A stretch of 64,000 bases of DNA, taken from positions 3,596,001 to 3,660,000 of the forward strand of contig AP022133.1 in the NCBI GenBank assembly GCA_014169315.1, given 5' to 3'. The stretch is from Enterobacter cloacae (GTDB lineage Bacteria > Pseudomonadota > Gammaproteobacteria > Enterobacterales > Enterobacteriaceae). Shown here in pieces: positions 20,249-32,128 of this stretch. Under the pieces are notes generated by a model. The model had not been told where the DNA came from. It saw only the letters and a list, made by a program, of their open reading frames with translations, and made no database searches. A program made the position numbers and the translations under genes. Numbering within the stretch: the first letter of the stretch is position 1; each line of letters opens with the position of its first letter.

Positions 20249-21961
20249 TTACTCCCAGAAATCCCGTGCGGGATCGAGCACCGGGCGAATGATGCCCGCA
20301 CGCACCGTAAAGTCACCGAAGCCTTCACCCGCTTCGCGCTCTTTCGCCCAGCGCCCGACAAGCTCGTCAATGGAATCGAGAATTTCCGGTTCCGTAATAT
20401 TTTCGCGATACATACGCGGAATGCGTGTACCCATCCGGTTGCCGCCGAGATGCACGTTGTAGCGGCCCGGCGCTTTACCGACCAGCCCCAGTTCGGCCAG
20501 CATCGCGCGGCCACAGCCGTTCGGACAACCGGTCACACGCATCACAATGTGCTCTTCAGGAATACCGTGCTTTTCCAGAATCACTTCCACTTTATCGGTG
20601 AACGACGGCAGGAAGCGTTCGGCTTCCGCCATCGCCAGCGGACAGGTCGGGAATGACACGCAGGCCATCGAGTTTTCACGCTGCGGTTTGACCGCATTCA
20701 TCAACCCGTGATCGCGTGCCAGCTTCTCGATCTTCGCCTTCTGGCTATCCGGCACACCGGCAATGATCAGGTTCTGGTTGGCGGTAATGCGGAACTCACC
20801 TTTGTGGATCTTAGCAATTTCCAGCAGACCGGTTTTCAGCGGACGACCTGGATAATCCAGAATACGACCGTTTTCGATAAACAGCGTCAGGTGCCATTTA
20901 TTGTCGATACCTTTTACCCAGCCGATGCGATCGCCACGACCGGTGAATTCGTACGGACGGATCGGCTCAAACTTAATACCCGCGCGACGCTCTACTTCCT
21001 CTTTGAACGTCTCGACGCCTACGCGCTCCAGGGTATATTTGGTTTTCGCGTTTTTACGATCGGTACGGTTACCCCAGTCACGCTGAGTGGTGACTACCGC
21101 TTCCGCCACGGCCAGCGTGTGCTCCAGCGGCAGGAAGCCGAACTCGCTCGCGGTGCGGGCATAGGTCTTCTTGTTACCGTGTTCAATGGACAAACCGCCG
21201 CCCACCAGCAGATTAAAGCCCACCAGCTTGCCGTTTTCGGCAATCGCCACAAAGTTCATGTCGTTGGCGTGCAGATCGATATCGTTCTGCGGCGGGATCA
21301 CCACCGTGGTTTTGAACTTACGCGGCAGATAGGTCTGGCCGAGGATCGGTTCTTCGTCGGTGGTGGCGACTTTTTCCTGATCGAGCCAGATCTCCGCATA
21401 AGCGCGGGTACGTGGCAACAGATGCTCAGAAATTTTCTTCGCCCACTCATACGCTTCTGCATGCAGTTCGGACTCAAACGGGTTCGAGGTGCACAGCACG
21501 TTACGGTTCATATCGTTGGCGGTCGCCAGCGCGTCCAGGCCAACAGAGTGCAGCATCTGGTGTACCGGCTTCACGTTCTTCTTCAGAATACCGTGGAACT
21601 GGAAGGTCTGACGGTTGGTCAGACGAATGCTGCCGTAAATAGTATTGTCATGGGCAAACTTGTCGATCGCCTGCCACTGTTTGGTGGTGATAACCCCACC
21701 CGGCAGACGACAGCGCAGCAGCATTGCATGACGCGGCTCCAGCTTTTGTTCAGCACGCTCGGCGCGGATGTCACGGTCGTCCTGCTGGTACATACCGTGG
21801 AAACGGATCAACAGGAAGTTATCGCCTTTGAAACCGCCGGTCAGACCGTCATTTAAATCTTCGGCAATGGTGCCGCGCAGGTAGTTACTCTCAACCTTCA
21901 TGCGCTCGGCATCAGACAGTTTGCCTTCGACCACCAGTGGGCCAGGATGTTTTTCACTCAT
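20249..21961 (-). CDS. cysI: Sulfite reductase hemoprotein beta-component
   Basis: This 570-residue protein carries the siroheme and [4Fe-4S] cluster that reduce sulfite to sulfide by six electrons. The four cluster cysteines appear as two pairs, CVSFPTC (about 434-440) and CPNGC (about 479-483), the last also ligating siroheme. The start overlaps the cysJ stop by one base (TAATG). Length equals E. coli CysI. Confidence 0.98.
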   Translation of the reverse strand: MSEKHPGPLVVEGKLSDAERMKVESNYLRGTIAEDLNDGLTGGFKGDNFLLIRFHGMYQQDDRDIRAERAEQKLEPRHAMLLRCRLPGGVITTKQWQAIDKFAHDNTIYGSIRLTNRQTFQFHGILKKNVKPVHQMLHSVGLDALATANDMNRNVLCTSNPFESELHAEAYEWAKKISEHLLPRTRAYAEIWLDQEKVATTDEEPILGQTYLPRKFKTTVVIPPQNDIDLHANDMNFVAIAENGKLVGFNLLVGGGLSIEHGNKKTYARTASEFGFLPLEHTLAVAEAVVTTQRDWGNRTDRKNAKTKYTLERVGVETFKEEVERRAGIKFEPIRPYEFTGRGDRIGWVKGIDNKWHLTLFIENGRILDYPGRPLKTGLLEIAKIHKGEFRITANQNLIIAGVPDSQKAKIEKLARDHGLMNAVKPQRENSMACVSFPTCPLAMAEAERFLPSFTDKVEVILEKHGIPEEHIVMRVTGCPNGCGRAMLAELGLVGKAPGRYNVHLGGNRMGTRIPRMYRENITEPEILDSIDELVGRWAKEREAGEGFGDFTVRAGIIRPVLDPARDFWE

Positions 21962-23766
21962 TAGTAGACATCTCGCTGATAACGGCGCTCAACGCGCAGC
22001 TCACTTAAAAATTCATCCGCCGTTTCGGCATCCATACCGCCGAATTCGGCAATCACGTCCAGTAACGTCTGCTCAACGTCTTTCGCCATGCGATTGGCGT
22101 CGCCGCAGACATAAATATGGGCACCGTCATTGATCCAGCGCCACAGCTCTGCACCCTGTTCGCGCAGTTTGTCTTGTACGTAGACTTTTTCTTTTTGGTC
22201 GCGAGACCAGGCCAGATCGATGCGCGAAAGTACGCCTTCTTTGACGTAGCGCTGCCATTCAACCTGGTAGAGGAAATCGTCGGTAAAGTGCGGGTTGCCG
22301 AAGAACAGCCAGTTTTTGCCCGGCGCTTCATTTGCTGCGCGCTGCTGCATAAATGAACGGAACGGTGCAATACCGGTGCCCGGGCCAATCATAATGACCG
22401 GCGTTTCCGGGTTTGCTGGCAGACGGAAGTTATCGTTGTGCTCGATAAAGATCCGGACTTCGCCCTCTTCTTCTACACGGTCAGCCAGGAAGCCTGATGC
22501 TCCCCCCGTACGCGCACGGCCTTCGATGTCATAACGCACCACGCCCACGGTGACATGCACTTCGCTCTCCACTTCAGCCTGCGAAGAGGCGATGGAGTAC
22601 AGGCGCGGCGTCAGTGGACGCAGCAGGCTAATCAGCGCATCGGCATCCAGTTGAGCAGGAGAGAAACGCACCATATCGACAATCGGGGTAGTTGCCGCGT
22701 AATGCTGCAATTTCGCCTTGTCGCCAACCAGCGGCAGCAGTGATTCGCTGCGCGTTAAGGTGGCATAGTTCTCAACGATATTGATGGTGTTTACCGTCAG
22801 CTCGAAATGCCACTGCAGCGCTTCGCTGAGCGGCAGTGTTTTACCTTCCACGGTGACAGGTTCGTTACCTTTCAACCACAGCAATTCAACCAGCTCTTTC
22901 ACCAGCGCAGGATCGTTCTGATACCAGACCCCCAGCGCATCACCGGGTTGATAACGCAGACCCGAGTCACCAAGATCGATTTCGATATGACGCACATCTT
23001 TTTCAGAGTCACGGCCAGTAATTTTCTGGTTAACGGAAAGCGTCGCCGTCAGCGGAGTCTCTTTGGTGTATGGCGTGGAGTGAATATCATTGACGGCCCC
23101 CGTCGCCGTGAGTGTTGCCTGCGCCGATGTCTCTTTCGGAACACGGGCTTTCAGCACCTCAACAATACGCGAGCGCCATTCAGCTGCCGCGGTCTGGTAT
23201 TCCACATCGGCGTCGACTCTGTCCAGCAGGCGCTCTGCGCCCAGCTCCGCCAGTTTGCTGTCAAAATCTTTACCTGACTGGCAGAAGAATTCATAGGAGG
23301 TATCGCCCAGGCCGAACACGGCAAAGGCAGTGCTCGCCAGTTTTGGCGCTTTTTTCGAGAACAGGAACTTATGCAATGCCACCGCTTCTTCAGCAGGCTC
23401 ACCCTCACCCTGCGTTGAAGCCACAACCACCAGCAGTTTTTCTGACGCGATTTGTTTGAATTTATAATCCCCGGCGTTCACCAGATTCACGTGCAGTTTG
23501 GCCGCGAGCAGATCATCACGTAGCGCTTCGGCAACACGGCGGGCATTGCCCGTCTGCGAGGCGGAGATAAGCGTAATGGCCGGGGTCTCAACGGCAGTCG
23601 CAGGAGCAGCAACAACGGCTCCTGCCTGTTGGTTAAGTATTCCCCAGAAATAGCCGGACACCCAGGCAAGCTGAGTGGGTGAAAAATCAGTGGTGGCAGC
23701 CTGAAGGCGCGCCAGTTGCTCCGGGTTCAGGGGAAGCAAGTTTGAAGGTGGGGCCTGTGTTGTCAT
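21961..23766 (-). CDS. cysJ: Sulfite reductase flavoprotein alpha-component
   Basis: This 601-residue subunit passes NADPH electrons through FAD and FMN to CysI. It has an N-terminal flavodoxin domain ([15 protein letters not shown], about residues 69-83), then an FAD-binding ferredoxin-reductase domain (RLYSIASS, about 388) and an NADPH domain ([12 protein letters not shown], about 460) ending in the ERRYQRDVY tail of this family. It is the first gene of cysJIH and divergent from queD. Confidence 0.98.
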   Translation of the reverse strand: MTTQAPPSNLLPLNPEQLARLQAATTDFSPTQLAWVSGYFWGILNQQAGAVVAAPATAVETPAITLISASQTGNARRVAEALRDDLLAAKLHVNLVNAGDYKFKQIASEKLLVVVASTQGEGEPAEEAVALHKFLFSKKAPKLASTAFAVFGLGDTSYEFFCQSGKDFDSKLAELGAERLLDRVDADVEYQTAAAEWRSRIVEVLKARVPKETSAQATLTATGAVNDIHSTPYTKETPLTATLSVNQKITGRDSEKDVRHIEIDLGDSGLRYQPGDALGVWYQNDPALVKELVELLWLKGNEPVTVEGKTLPLSEALQWHFELTVNTINIVENYATLTRSESLLPLVGDKAKLQHYAATTPIVDMVRFSPAQLDADALISLLRPLTPRLYSIASSQAEVESEVHVTVGVVRYDIEGRARTGGASGFLADRVEEEGEVRIFIEHNDNFRLPANPETPVIMIGPGTGIAPFRSFMQQRAANEAPGKNWLFFGNPHFTDDFLYQVEWQRYVKEGVLSRIDLAWSRDQKEKVYVQDKLREQGAELWRWINDGAHIYVCGDANRMAKDVEQTLLDVIAEFGGMDAETADEFLSELRVERRYQRDVY

Positions 23767-24068
23767 GCGTCGTTATGTTCCAGTAGCAAAGCGGAATTTA
23801 TGCAAAAAGACCAAACTAGGGATAAGGTTAACGGCGGGGATAATAACAATTAAAGAAGGGATGGAAATAATAAATAACCAAATGGACTAACCTGTTTTAG
23901 TTATCGTTCTTAACGATAAAACCGATTATTTAACAGATTGAAATTAAACGATAAAAAACAGGAAAAGTGTCTGACAGGCAGGGTTCACACCTTAAAGCCG
24001 TTTTAGTTAATGATAAAAATTGTGCTTTCCGGTACTATGCGGCGGTTTTTTCCGCATTACTGAGAGCG
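23767..24068. promoter_or_regulatory. Divergent cysJ/queD region with TTATCGTT palindrome
   Basis: These 302 bases carry no gene. A perfect inverted repeat TTATCGTT-ctt-AACGATAA occupies 23901-23919, and a third copy of the right half (AACGATAA) lies at 23947-23954. This would suit a dimeric regulator with an extra half-site in front of cysJ or queD. Known CysB targets are less symmetric, so I do not name the protein. Confidence 0.45.
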
Positions 24069-24434
24069 ATGATGTCCACCACACTGTTTAAAGATTTCAC
24101 CTTCGAAGCCGCCCACCGCCTTCCGCATGTCCCTGAAGGGCATAAATGTGGCCGCCTGCACGGGCACTCGTTTATGGTGCGTCTTGAGATCACCGGTGAA
24201 GTCGATCCGCATACGGGTTGGATCATGGACTTTGCCGAACTGAAGGCCGCCTTCAAACCAACCTATGATCGTCTGGATCACTACTATCTGAATGACATCC
24301 CGGGCCTTGAAAACCCGACCAGCGAAGTGCTGGCAAAATGGGTCTGGGATCAGATGAAACCGCTGGTACCACTGCTGAGCGCGGTGATGATCAAAGAAAC
24401 CTGTACGGCAGGCTGCGTATATCGCGGAGAGTAA
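24069..24434 (+). CDS. queD: 6-carboxy-5,6,7,8-tetrahydropterin synthase QueD
   Basis: This 121-residue enzyme makes 6-carboxytetrahydropterin, an early queuosine/preQ0 step. Zinc ligands are visible in FEAAHRLP and LHGHSF, with the catalytic Cys in HKCGRL. The start pair ATGATG at 24069/24072 gives the E. coli length ([10 protein letters not shown]); the upstream in-frame extension to 23967 has no homology. Its terminator, once shared with queE, has been split by an IS element 9 bases after the stop. Confidence 0.97.
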   Translation: MMSTTLFKDFTFEAAHRLPHVPEGHKCGRLHGHSFMVRLEITGEVDPHTGWIMDFAELKAAFKPTYDRLDHYYLNDIPGLENPTSEVLAKWVWDQMKPLVPLLSAVMIKETCTAGCVYRGE

Positions 24435-24442
24435 AAAAAGCC

Positions 24443-24452
24443 CGGTCAGACC
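24443..24452. repeat. Left target-site duplication of the IS4-family element
   Basis: CGGTCAGACC here matches exactly 25720-25729 on the other side of the element. Ten bases fits the duplications of IS4-family elements. It was the loop-proximal part of the terminator GCCCGGTCAGACCGGGC. Confidence 0.9.
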
Positions 24453-24476
24453 TAATGCCGATCCGGTGGGCGGTGT

Positions 24477-24509
24477 AAAAAGGGTTCATGTTCATCATGG
24501 ACCCTTTTT
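24477..24509 (+). promoter_or_regulatory. Hairpin just upstream of the transposase start
   Basis: AAAAAGGGT (24477-24485) and ACCCTTTTT (24501-24509) are perfect complements around a loop containing CATG/CATG. It ends two bases before the transposase ATG. Such structures in IS elements terminate or hide the ribosome site from read-through transcription; that role is inferred here. Confidence 0.65.
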
Positions 24510-24511
24510 AA

Positions 24512-25710
24512 ATGGAACTTTCACAAGCTCCCGGCATTATCAATGTCACCTCCCCTGAGCACGCCCGTAGCCTTTCTGACCTCATTCCCCCTGAATTCAT
24601 TCAGAAGGCGCTAACGCTGACGGATACTGTCACGCTTCGCAAACGCAAACTTCCTCTTGAATCCATGATCTGGCTTGTCGTTGGCATGTCCATTTTCTGC
24701 AATCGCCCCATGACTGAGATTGTGAATCTGATGGATATCACTGACAGGACCGGTGAGCCTTTTACCGCCCGCAGCTCAGTCATTCAGCGCCGGAAAACAG
24801 CGAAGCCTTCAGCAGACCTGCCGGACGGAATGGTATCGGTGGCTATCCGCAGGTCCGGATGATCTGCCTGATGGACCTGAGCAGCCATCTGATTAATGCC
24901 AGCGTCTTTGACAGCGAGAACGTCAGCGAAATGCGACTGGCAGCGCAGCTGGCAGAGAGAACACCGGATGAGAGTATCACTTTGTTCGATAAAGGATTTT
25001 ACTCACCGGGACTGCTTCATCACTGGCAAACGTGCGGAGAAAAACGGCACTGGCTGCTACCGCTGAAAAAACACACCCAATATGAAGTCGTGCATAAACT
25101 GGAGCGCGGCGATGAGTTTGTTGAACTGACAACCAGCCCACAGGCCCGAAAACAGTGGCCTGCACTCCCCGAGCGGTTCACAGCCAGACTGCTGACCCGA
25201 ACGATTAATGGTAAAGAAAGGCGGGTCCTGACATCCCTGACATCTCTGACATCCCTGACAGACCAGAATCGTTATCCTGGCAATGATATCAGCGTGTTAT
25301 ATCGTCACAGATGGGAAATTGAACTGGGTTATCGGGAAGCAAAGCAAGGGATGCTGGACAATCGCAGGACGTTACGCAGCAAACTGCCAGAACGGGTGCG
25401 ACAGGAGTTATGGGGTGTGCTGCTGACTTACAACCTGGTGAGATACCAGATGGTAAGGATGGCGTTCGAACTGAAAGGAGATTATCTGCCTTATCAACTG
25501 AGCTTTAGCGGCTCAATAAGTGAAATCACCCGGCTGCTGATAACGTTGCCATGGGCTTCACCGGGTAAGATGCCGGGCGAGTTAAGAACGTTGTATGAGA
25601 AAGCAAAATGGCTGGTATTACCCGGAAGAAGAGAGCGAAGTTACCCTCGGGAGTTAAGAGAAAAATCCCAGAAATACCCGACGAGAAAAACTGCTGGTCA
25701 TCTTAAGTGA
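24512..25710 (+). pseudogene. IS4-family transposase, frame-shifted and missing its first catalytic Asp
   Basis: Two reading frames cover one IS4-type transposase. The first (24512 to about 24790) ends at the SSVIQRRK region and then reads out of frame to a stop at 24860. The second, out of frame by two, resumes with PENSEAFSR at about 24793 and runs through GGYPQVRMICLMDL to 25710. Relative to IS4 about 45 residues are gone, including the first DDE Asp normally in DGVxWRTPD. The second Asp (LFDKGFYS) and the YREK motif Y..R...E......K (25318-25347) remain. The protein cannot be catalytically complete. Confidence 0.88.
25228..25260 (+). repeat. 9-bp tandem repeat inside transposase
   Basis: CTGACATCC / CTGACATCT / CTGACATCC then CTGACA encodes repeated Leu-Thr-Ser. 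IS4 has a single LTS at this position, so two extra units appear to have been added in frame by slippage. Confidence 0.8.
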
Positions 25711-25719
25711 CCAGCATTA

Positions 25720-25729
25720 CGGTCAGACC
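25720..25729. repeat. Right target-site duplication and remaining terminator arm
   Basis: CGGTCAGACC followed by GGGCTTTTTT is the right half of the original queD/queE terminator. The other half, AAAAAAAGCCCGGTC, is 1.28 kb to the left. Confidence 0.9.
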
Positions 25730-25737
25730 GGGCTTTT

Positions 25738-26409
25738 TTATGCAATGTTCAAATACTTGTGCGTCTGCATCGACAACCGCCAGTTGCGGGCGATACATGT
25801 TTCAATGCACAGACGCGTGGCATCGTCTTTCTGACTGATCGGCTGCAGGGCAATGACCCGCTGCTTTTCATCGGTGAGCGTTGCCAGCAGTTCATCCAGC
25901 GCTTCAATATCACGCACGCGACCAACCGGATGTTTGATCTCATCGGCACGTTCCAGCGCCTGAGACAGCACCTCATATCCACCGCGCATACTTACTTTTG
26001 GCGATACCGTCACCCAGGTGGCATGTGAGCAGCGCACTTCATGGGTACCGCTGGTTTCAATCTGGCAGCTATAGCCGTTCTTTTCGAGCAACTCAGTCAG
26101 CGGCGTCAGGTCGTGGATGCAGGGTTCACCGCCGGTGATCACCACATGGCGGGCCGTCCAGCCCTGGCGACCAATGATAGCCAGCAGATCTTCCGAACTT
26201 CCCGCGCCCCACTTATCGCTCTCTTTGGTTTTGGCCAGAATGCTAAACAGCGACACTTCCCGATCTGCGAGTTTATCCCACGTATGTTTGGTATCACACC
26301 AGGCACAGCCAACCGGGCATCCCTGCAAGCGGATAAAGATAGCGGGAACGCCGGTAAAGTAACCCTCGCCTTGCAGGGTCTGGAACATCTCGTTAATCGG
26401 GTACTGCAT
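25738..26409 (-). CDS. queE: 7-carboxy-7-deazaguanine synthase QueE
   Basis: This 223-residue radical-SAM enzyme converts carboxytetrahydropterin, the QueD product, into 7-carboxy-7-deazaguanine. Cluster cysteines are Cys31, Cys35 and Cys38 in CPVGCAWCD, the family-typical CxxxCxxC, and VVITGGEPC follows near residue 90. The MQYPINEM start gives E. coli length. In E. coli this protein also blocks division when highly expressed under antibiotic stress; the sequence cannot show whether that holds here. Its downstream terminator is altered by the IS. Confidence 0.97.
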   Translation of the reverse strand: MQYPINEMFQTLQGEGYFTGVPAIFIRLQGCPVGCAWCDTKHTWDKLADREVSLFSILAKTKESDKWGAGSSEDLLAIIGRQGWTARHVVITGGEPCIHDLTPLTELLEKNGYSCQIETSGTHEVRCSHATWVTVSPKVSMRGGYEVLSQALERADEIKHPVGRVRDIEALDELLATLTDEKQRVIALQPISQKDDATRLCIETCIARNWRLSMQTHKYLNIA

Positions 26410-26860
26410 AGTCATCTCAGTTAAGGGGATAAACGATAAGTATCGCAGATCCCCGCCTGAGGATCATGCTCCATCGGTGCTTTGAGGAAAAATTGATGTG
26501 AAAAAGCGGTAAACCGATTATTTCATTTTTGTCTGCTATTTTTATTTTCCGGTTTAACTGTGCCGCCTGAGGCTCTTTTATTTATTCATCACATGAATTC
26601 ATAATGTAACAAATTATTTTAGTTTTTACAGTTAGACGTAACTAACTCCATAAGATAAAAATCTTTTAAAACAGTTAATTAGTTATTTTAAGTTTAAATA
26701 ATGAATTTTTCACCCCCTGTTGTTGTCAAAAAAACTACGGCCAATTTCATTACCTTAAAATAAGCTTAAGATGTCACTCGACAGGGCTTTTTTTTATTTA
26801 AATGCCGTTTACTTTTACCCGCCTACAATCCGCCTCATCTATCATAATGAGACGGTATCC
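26410..26860. other. AT-rich intergenic region between queE and the SDR gene
   Basis: These 451 bases have no gene. From about 26510 to 26770 the DNA is strikingly AT-rich against its neighbours, with many short A and T tracts. CCCTGTTGTTGTC (about 26713) and GACAGGGCTTTTTTTT (about 26782) could form a long-range terminator-like pairing. TACAAT at about 26824 is a possible -10 for the SDR gene but has no good -35. H-NS binding is a reasonable guess for such DNA and is not shown here. Confidence 0.5.
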
Positions 26861-27970
26861 ATGAAGACGTTATTGATTACAGGCGTGACCGGATTTCTGG
26901 GCGGTGCAGCACTTGAAAAAATCCTTAATAGCAACGAACCCGTAAGGTTACTCCTGCTCGCGCGTGCCAGCGACCAACAAAAAGGGCTGGAGCGCGTGAA
27001 AGAGAACATGCGTAAATTCAACGTCCATGAGGATAAACTGGCCTCGCTGAAAGCGGAGGATATCCTCATCGGCGATCTCAGCCAGCCTGAGAGTTTCCTG
27101 GACGATCCTCGTCTGGAACAGGTGACGCATGTTCTTAACTGCGCAGCCGTTGCGTCATTTGGTAATAACCCGCTGATCTGGAAAGTTAACGTTGAGGGCA
27201 CGCTGGCGTTGGCTCGCCGCATGGAGCAAGTGGCCACATTAGAGCGTTTCCTGCACGTGGGTACCGCCATGTCCTGTACGCCGGAGCAGGATTCACTGGT
27301 AGCCGAAAGCGCGGAATTCAGAGAAAGCGCCGAGCACCTGGTGGAATATACGTACTCGAAATCCACTATTGAGCAGATGATGCGTCAGCATTGCCCAAAT
27401 CTGCCACTGCTTATTGCCCGTCCATCCATCGTCGTCGGCCATACCCGTCACGGCTGTGCGCCTTCAAGCAGCATTTTCTGGGTCTTCAGCATGGGACTGA
27501 TGCTGCAAAAATTTATGTGTTCGATGGAAGACAAGATCGATGTTGTGCCGGTGGACTACTGCGCCGATGCACTGTTAATGCTCCTCTACAGCAATGCTCG
27601 TCCAGGGGAAGTTGTGCATATTTCTGCCGGGGAAGAGAACAGCGTTCGTTTTGCGGATATTGATAACGCAATGGCGCTGGCACTGGAGAAAGCGCCTGTC
27701 GGTGATAAGTACGCTCAGGTGAGCTACGAAACGCTGGTCAGAATGCGTCGCGAGCTGAAGGATATTTTTGGCCCGTGCAATGAGCGTCTGATGTTGAAAG
27801 CGATGCGTTTATACGGTGCCTTTGCCACGCTGAACGTGCGCTTCAGCAATGATAAGCTGCTGAGCATGGGGATGCCAAAACCCCCTCGCTTTACGGACTA
27901 CATTGCCCGCTGCGTTCAGACCACCCGGGGGCTGACTATTCCGGAGCAAATGGAAGTCGATTTTAAATAG
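26861..27970 (+). CDS. Extended SDR oxidoreductase, thioester-reductase (NAD_binding_4) type
   Basis: This 369-residue protein begins with the Rossmann motif GVTGFLG (residues 8-14) and has Tyr163-x3-Lys167 in YTYSK as catalytic pair. The VRLLLLARASDQQKGLERVKENM stretch after the first strand resembles fatty-acyl-CoA and carboxylic-acid reductase domains, which reduce thioesters with NADPH. Its substrate is unknown and no carrier protein or synthetase gene lies nearby. I chose the ATG at 26861, where the motif starts at residue 8; the in-frame reading from 26771 has an unrelated N-terminus. E. coli has other genes between queE and eno, so this is accessory. Confidence 0.85.
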   Translation: MKTLLITGVTGFLGGAALEKILNSNEPVRLLLLARASDQQKGLERVKENMRKFNVHEDKLASLKAEDILIGDLSQPESFLDDPRLEQVTHVLNCAAVASFGNNPLIWKVNVEGTLALARRMEQVATLERFLHVGTAMSCTPEQDSLVAESAEFRESAEHLVEYTYSKSTIEQMMRQHCPNLPLLIARPSIVVGHTRHGCAPSSSIFWVFSMGLMLQKFMCSMEDKIDVVPVDYCADALLMLLYSNARPGEVVHISAGEENSVRFADIDNAMALALEKAPVGDKYAQVSYETLVRMRRELKDIFGPCNERLMLKAMRLYGAFATLNVRFSNDKLLSMGMPKPPRFTDYIARCVQTTRGLTIPEQMEVDFK

Positions 27971-27973
27971 CCA

Positions 27974-28004
27974 AAAAAAATGCCAGTCATTCGACTGGCA
28001 TTTT
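27974..28004. terminator. Bidirectional terminator between SDR gene and eno
   Basis: TGCCAGTC (27981-27988) and GACTGGCA (27993-28000) form a stem flanked by eight A on the left and TTTT on the right, between converging stops at 27970 and 28027. Confidence 0.85.
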
Positions 28005-28026
28005 CATTTCAAGGGATTAAAGGCTA

Positions 28027-29394
<1,368 letters not shown>

Positions 29395-29404
29395 CTAACT
29401 TTTT

Positions 29405-31057
<1,653 letters not shown>

Positions 31058-31209
31058 TTAGGGTGAAACGATGGAATAACCAGGACGGGAAAGTAGTATA
31101 CCCGAACACGGCGAGCGCCACAAACTTTCATTCTCCGTCTCCTTTCCAGGCGATGACAAACATAAGGAGTGAGAAAATAGCCCGTTTTGGGTAAATGTTT
31201 TTGACGCAA

Positions 31210-31253
31210 ATCAAGCGCTTGTCATTTAAAAAATCACACAAATTGCGCTTGAT
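31210..31253. repeat. 9-bp inverted repeat between mazG and pyrG
   Basis: ATCAAGCGC (31210-31218) and GCGCTTGAT (31245-31253) are perfect complements separated by 26 AT-rich bases. The right arm ends 12 bases from the mazG stop. It could be an operator upstream of pyrG (start 31042) or a hairpin after mazG; there is no U-run on the mazG strand. Confidence 0.5.
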
Positions 31254-31265
31254 CGCAAAATTCCG

Positions 31266-32057
31266 TTAGAGATCAGATTCCTGGCGTTTTACTTCCTGCC
31301 AGACTTCTTCCATCTCTTCGAGGTCAATTCCGGTCATTTCCAGGCCGCGCGAAGCCACAATTCGCTCAACTTCGCGAAAACGACGTTCAAACTTAATGCT
31401 GGCTTTTTGCAGCGCGGTTTCCGCTTTTACTCCCAGATGGCGGGAAAGATTGACCGTGGCAAACAGCAGGTCACCCATCTCCTCTTCCAGCTTTGCTTCA
31501 TCCACGACGGCCTGCTGCGCTTCGTGCATCACTTCGTCTATCTCTTCATGCACTTTTTCCAGCACCGGGCCAAGAGATGTCCAGTCAAACCCCACGGTGG
31601 AGCAGCGTTTCTGCATTTTTTGCGCACGCATCAGTGCAGGCAGGCTCAGCGGGATGTCGTCCAGCGCAGAGTGCTGGGATTTTTCAGCACGCTCGGCGCT
31701 TTTAATCTGCTCCCAGCGGGCCAGCACTTCGGCGCTGTTGTCTGCAGTAGCATCACCAAAGATATGCGGATGGCGGCGTTCCAGTTTGGAACTGATGGCC
31801 GCGCAGATGTCGTCAAAATCAAAACGTCCCTCTTCCTGTGCCATCTGCGCATAGAATACGACCTGGAAAAGCAGGTCACCCAGCTCGCCGCGCAGGTCGT
31901 CAAAATCCTCGCGTGAAATGGCGTCCAGCACTTCATAGGTCTCTTCGAGGGTGTATGGGGCGATGGTGGCAAAAGTCTGCTCTTTGTCCCACGGACAGCC
32001 GTTTTCCGGGTCGCGCAGGCGTTGCATGATGCCGAGCAGGCGGTCGATTTGAGTCAT
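31266..32057 (-). CDS. mazG: Nucleoside triphosphate pyrophosphohydrolase MazG
   Basis: This 263-residue protein contains two MazG folds; the catalytic acidic motifs are EETYEVLDAI and GELGDLLFQVVFYA in the N-terminal half, and EEMGDLLFATVNLSRH in the C-terminal half. It hydrolyses nucleoside triphosphates and in E. coli lowers ppGpp and counters MazF. It lies directly downstream of relA, since the mazE and mazF genes that intervene in E. coli are absent. Confidence 0.96.
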   Translation of the reverse strand: MTQIDRLLGIMQRLRDPENGCPWDKEQTFATIAPYTLEETYEVLDAISREDFDDLRGELGDLLFQVVFYAQMAQEEGRFDFDDICAAISSKLERRHPHIFGDATADNSAEVLARWEQIKSAERAEKSQHSALDDIPLSLPALMRAQKMQKRCSTVGFDWTSLGPVLEKVHEEIDEVMHEAQQAVVDEAKLEEEMGDLLFATVNLSRHLGVKAETALQKASIKFERRFREVERIVASRGLEMTGIDLEEMEEVWQEVKRQESDL

Positions 32058-32084
32058 AATTCTGTCCTGATGAAAAAAAGAAAT

Positions 32085-32112
32085 GCCGGGTGGCGGCTGC
32101 GCCTGACCCGGC
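32085..32112. repeat. REP-type palindrome between relA and mazG
   Basis: GCCGGGTGGCG and CGCCTGACCCGGC form the imperfect palindrome typical of enterobacterial REP elements. Similar units occur at 38727-38754 and 40096-40123. Such elements stabilise upstream mRNA or bind gyrase/IHF in E. coli. Confidence 0.85.
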
Positions 32113-32128
32113 CTGTCGAAGAGGGCGC

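Larger units (their letters stand above)
24453..25719 (+). mobile_element. IS4-family insertion sequence, internally deleted (1267 bp)
   Basis: The left end TAATGCCGATC and the right end read inward, TAATGCTGGTC, form imperfect terminal inverted repeats starting with the TAATGC of IS4. A 10-bp target duplication flanks both ends, so the boundaries are exact. The single transposase gene runs left to right but is broken by an internal deletion. At 1267 bp the copy is shorter than IS4 (about 1.4 kb). The intact duplication indicates a simple insertion; the damage came before or after, and movement would need a transposase supplied in trans. Confidence 0.93.

Noticed and set aside
20708..21856. 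A 382-codon frame opposite cysI
   Set aside because: Same reasoning; cysI is conserved over the whole interval.
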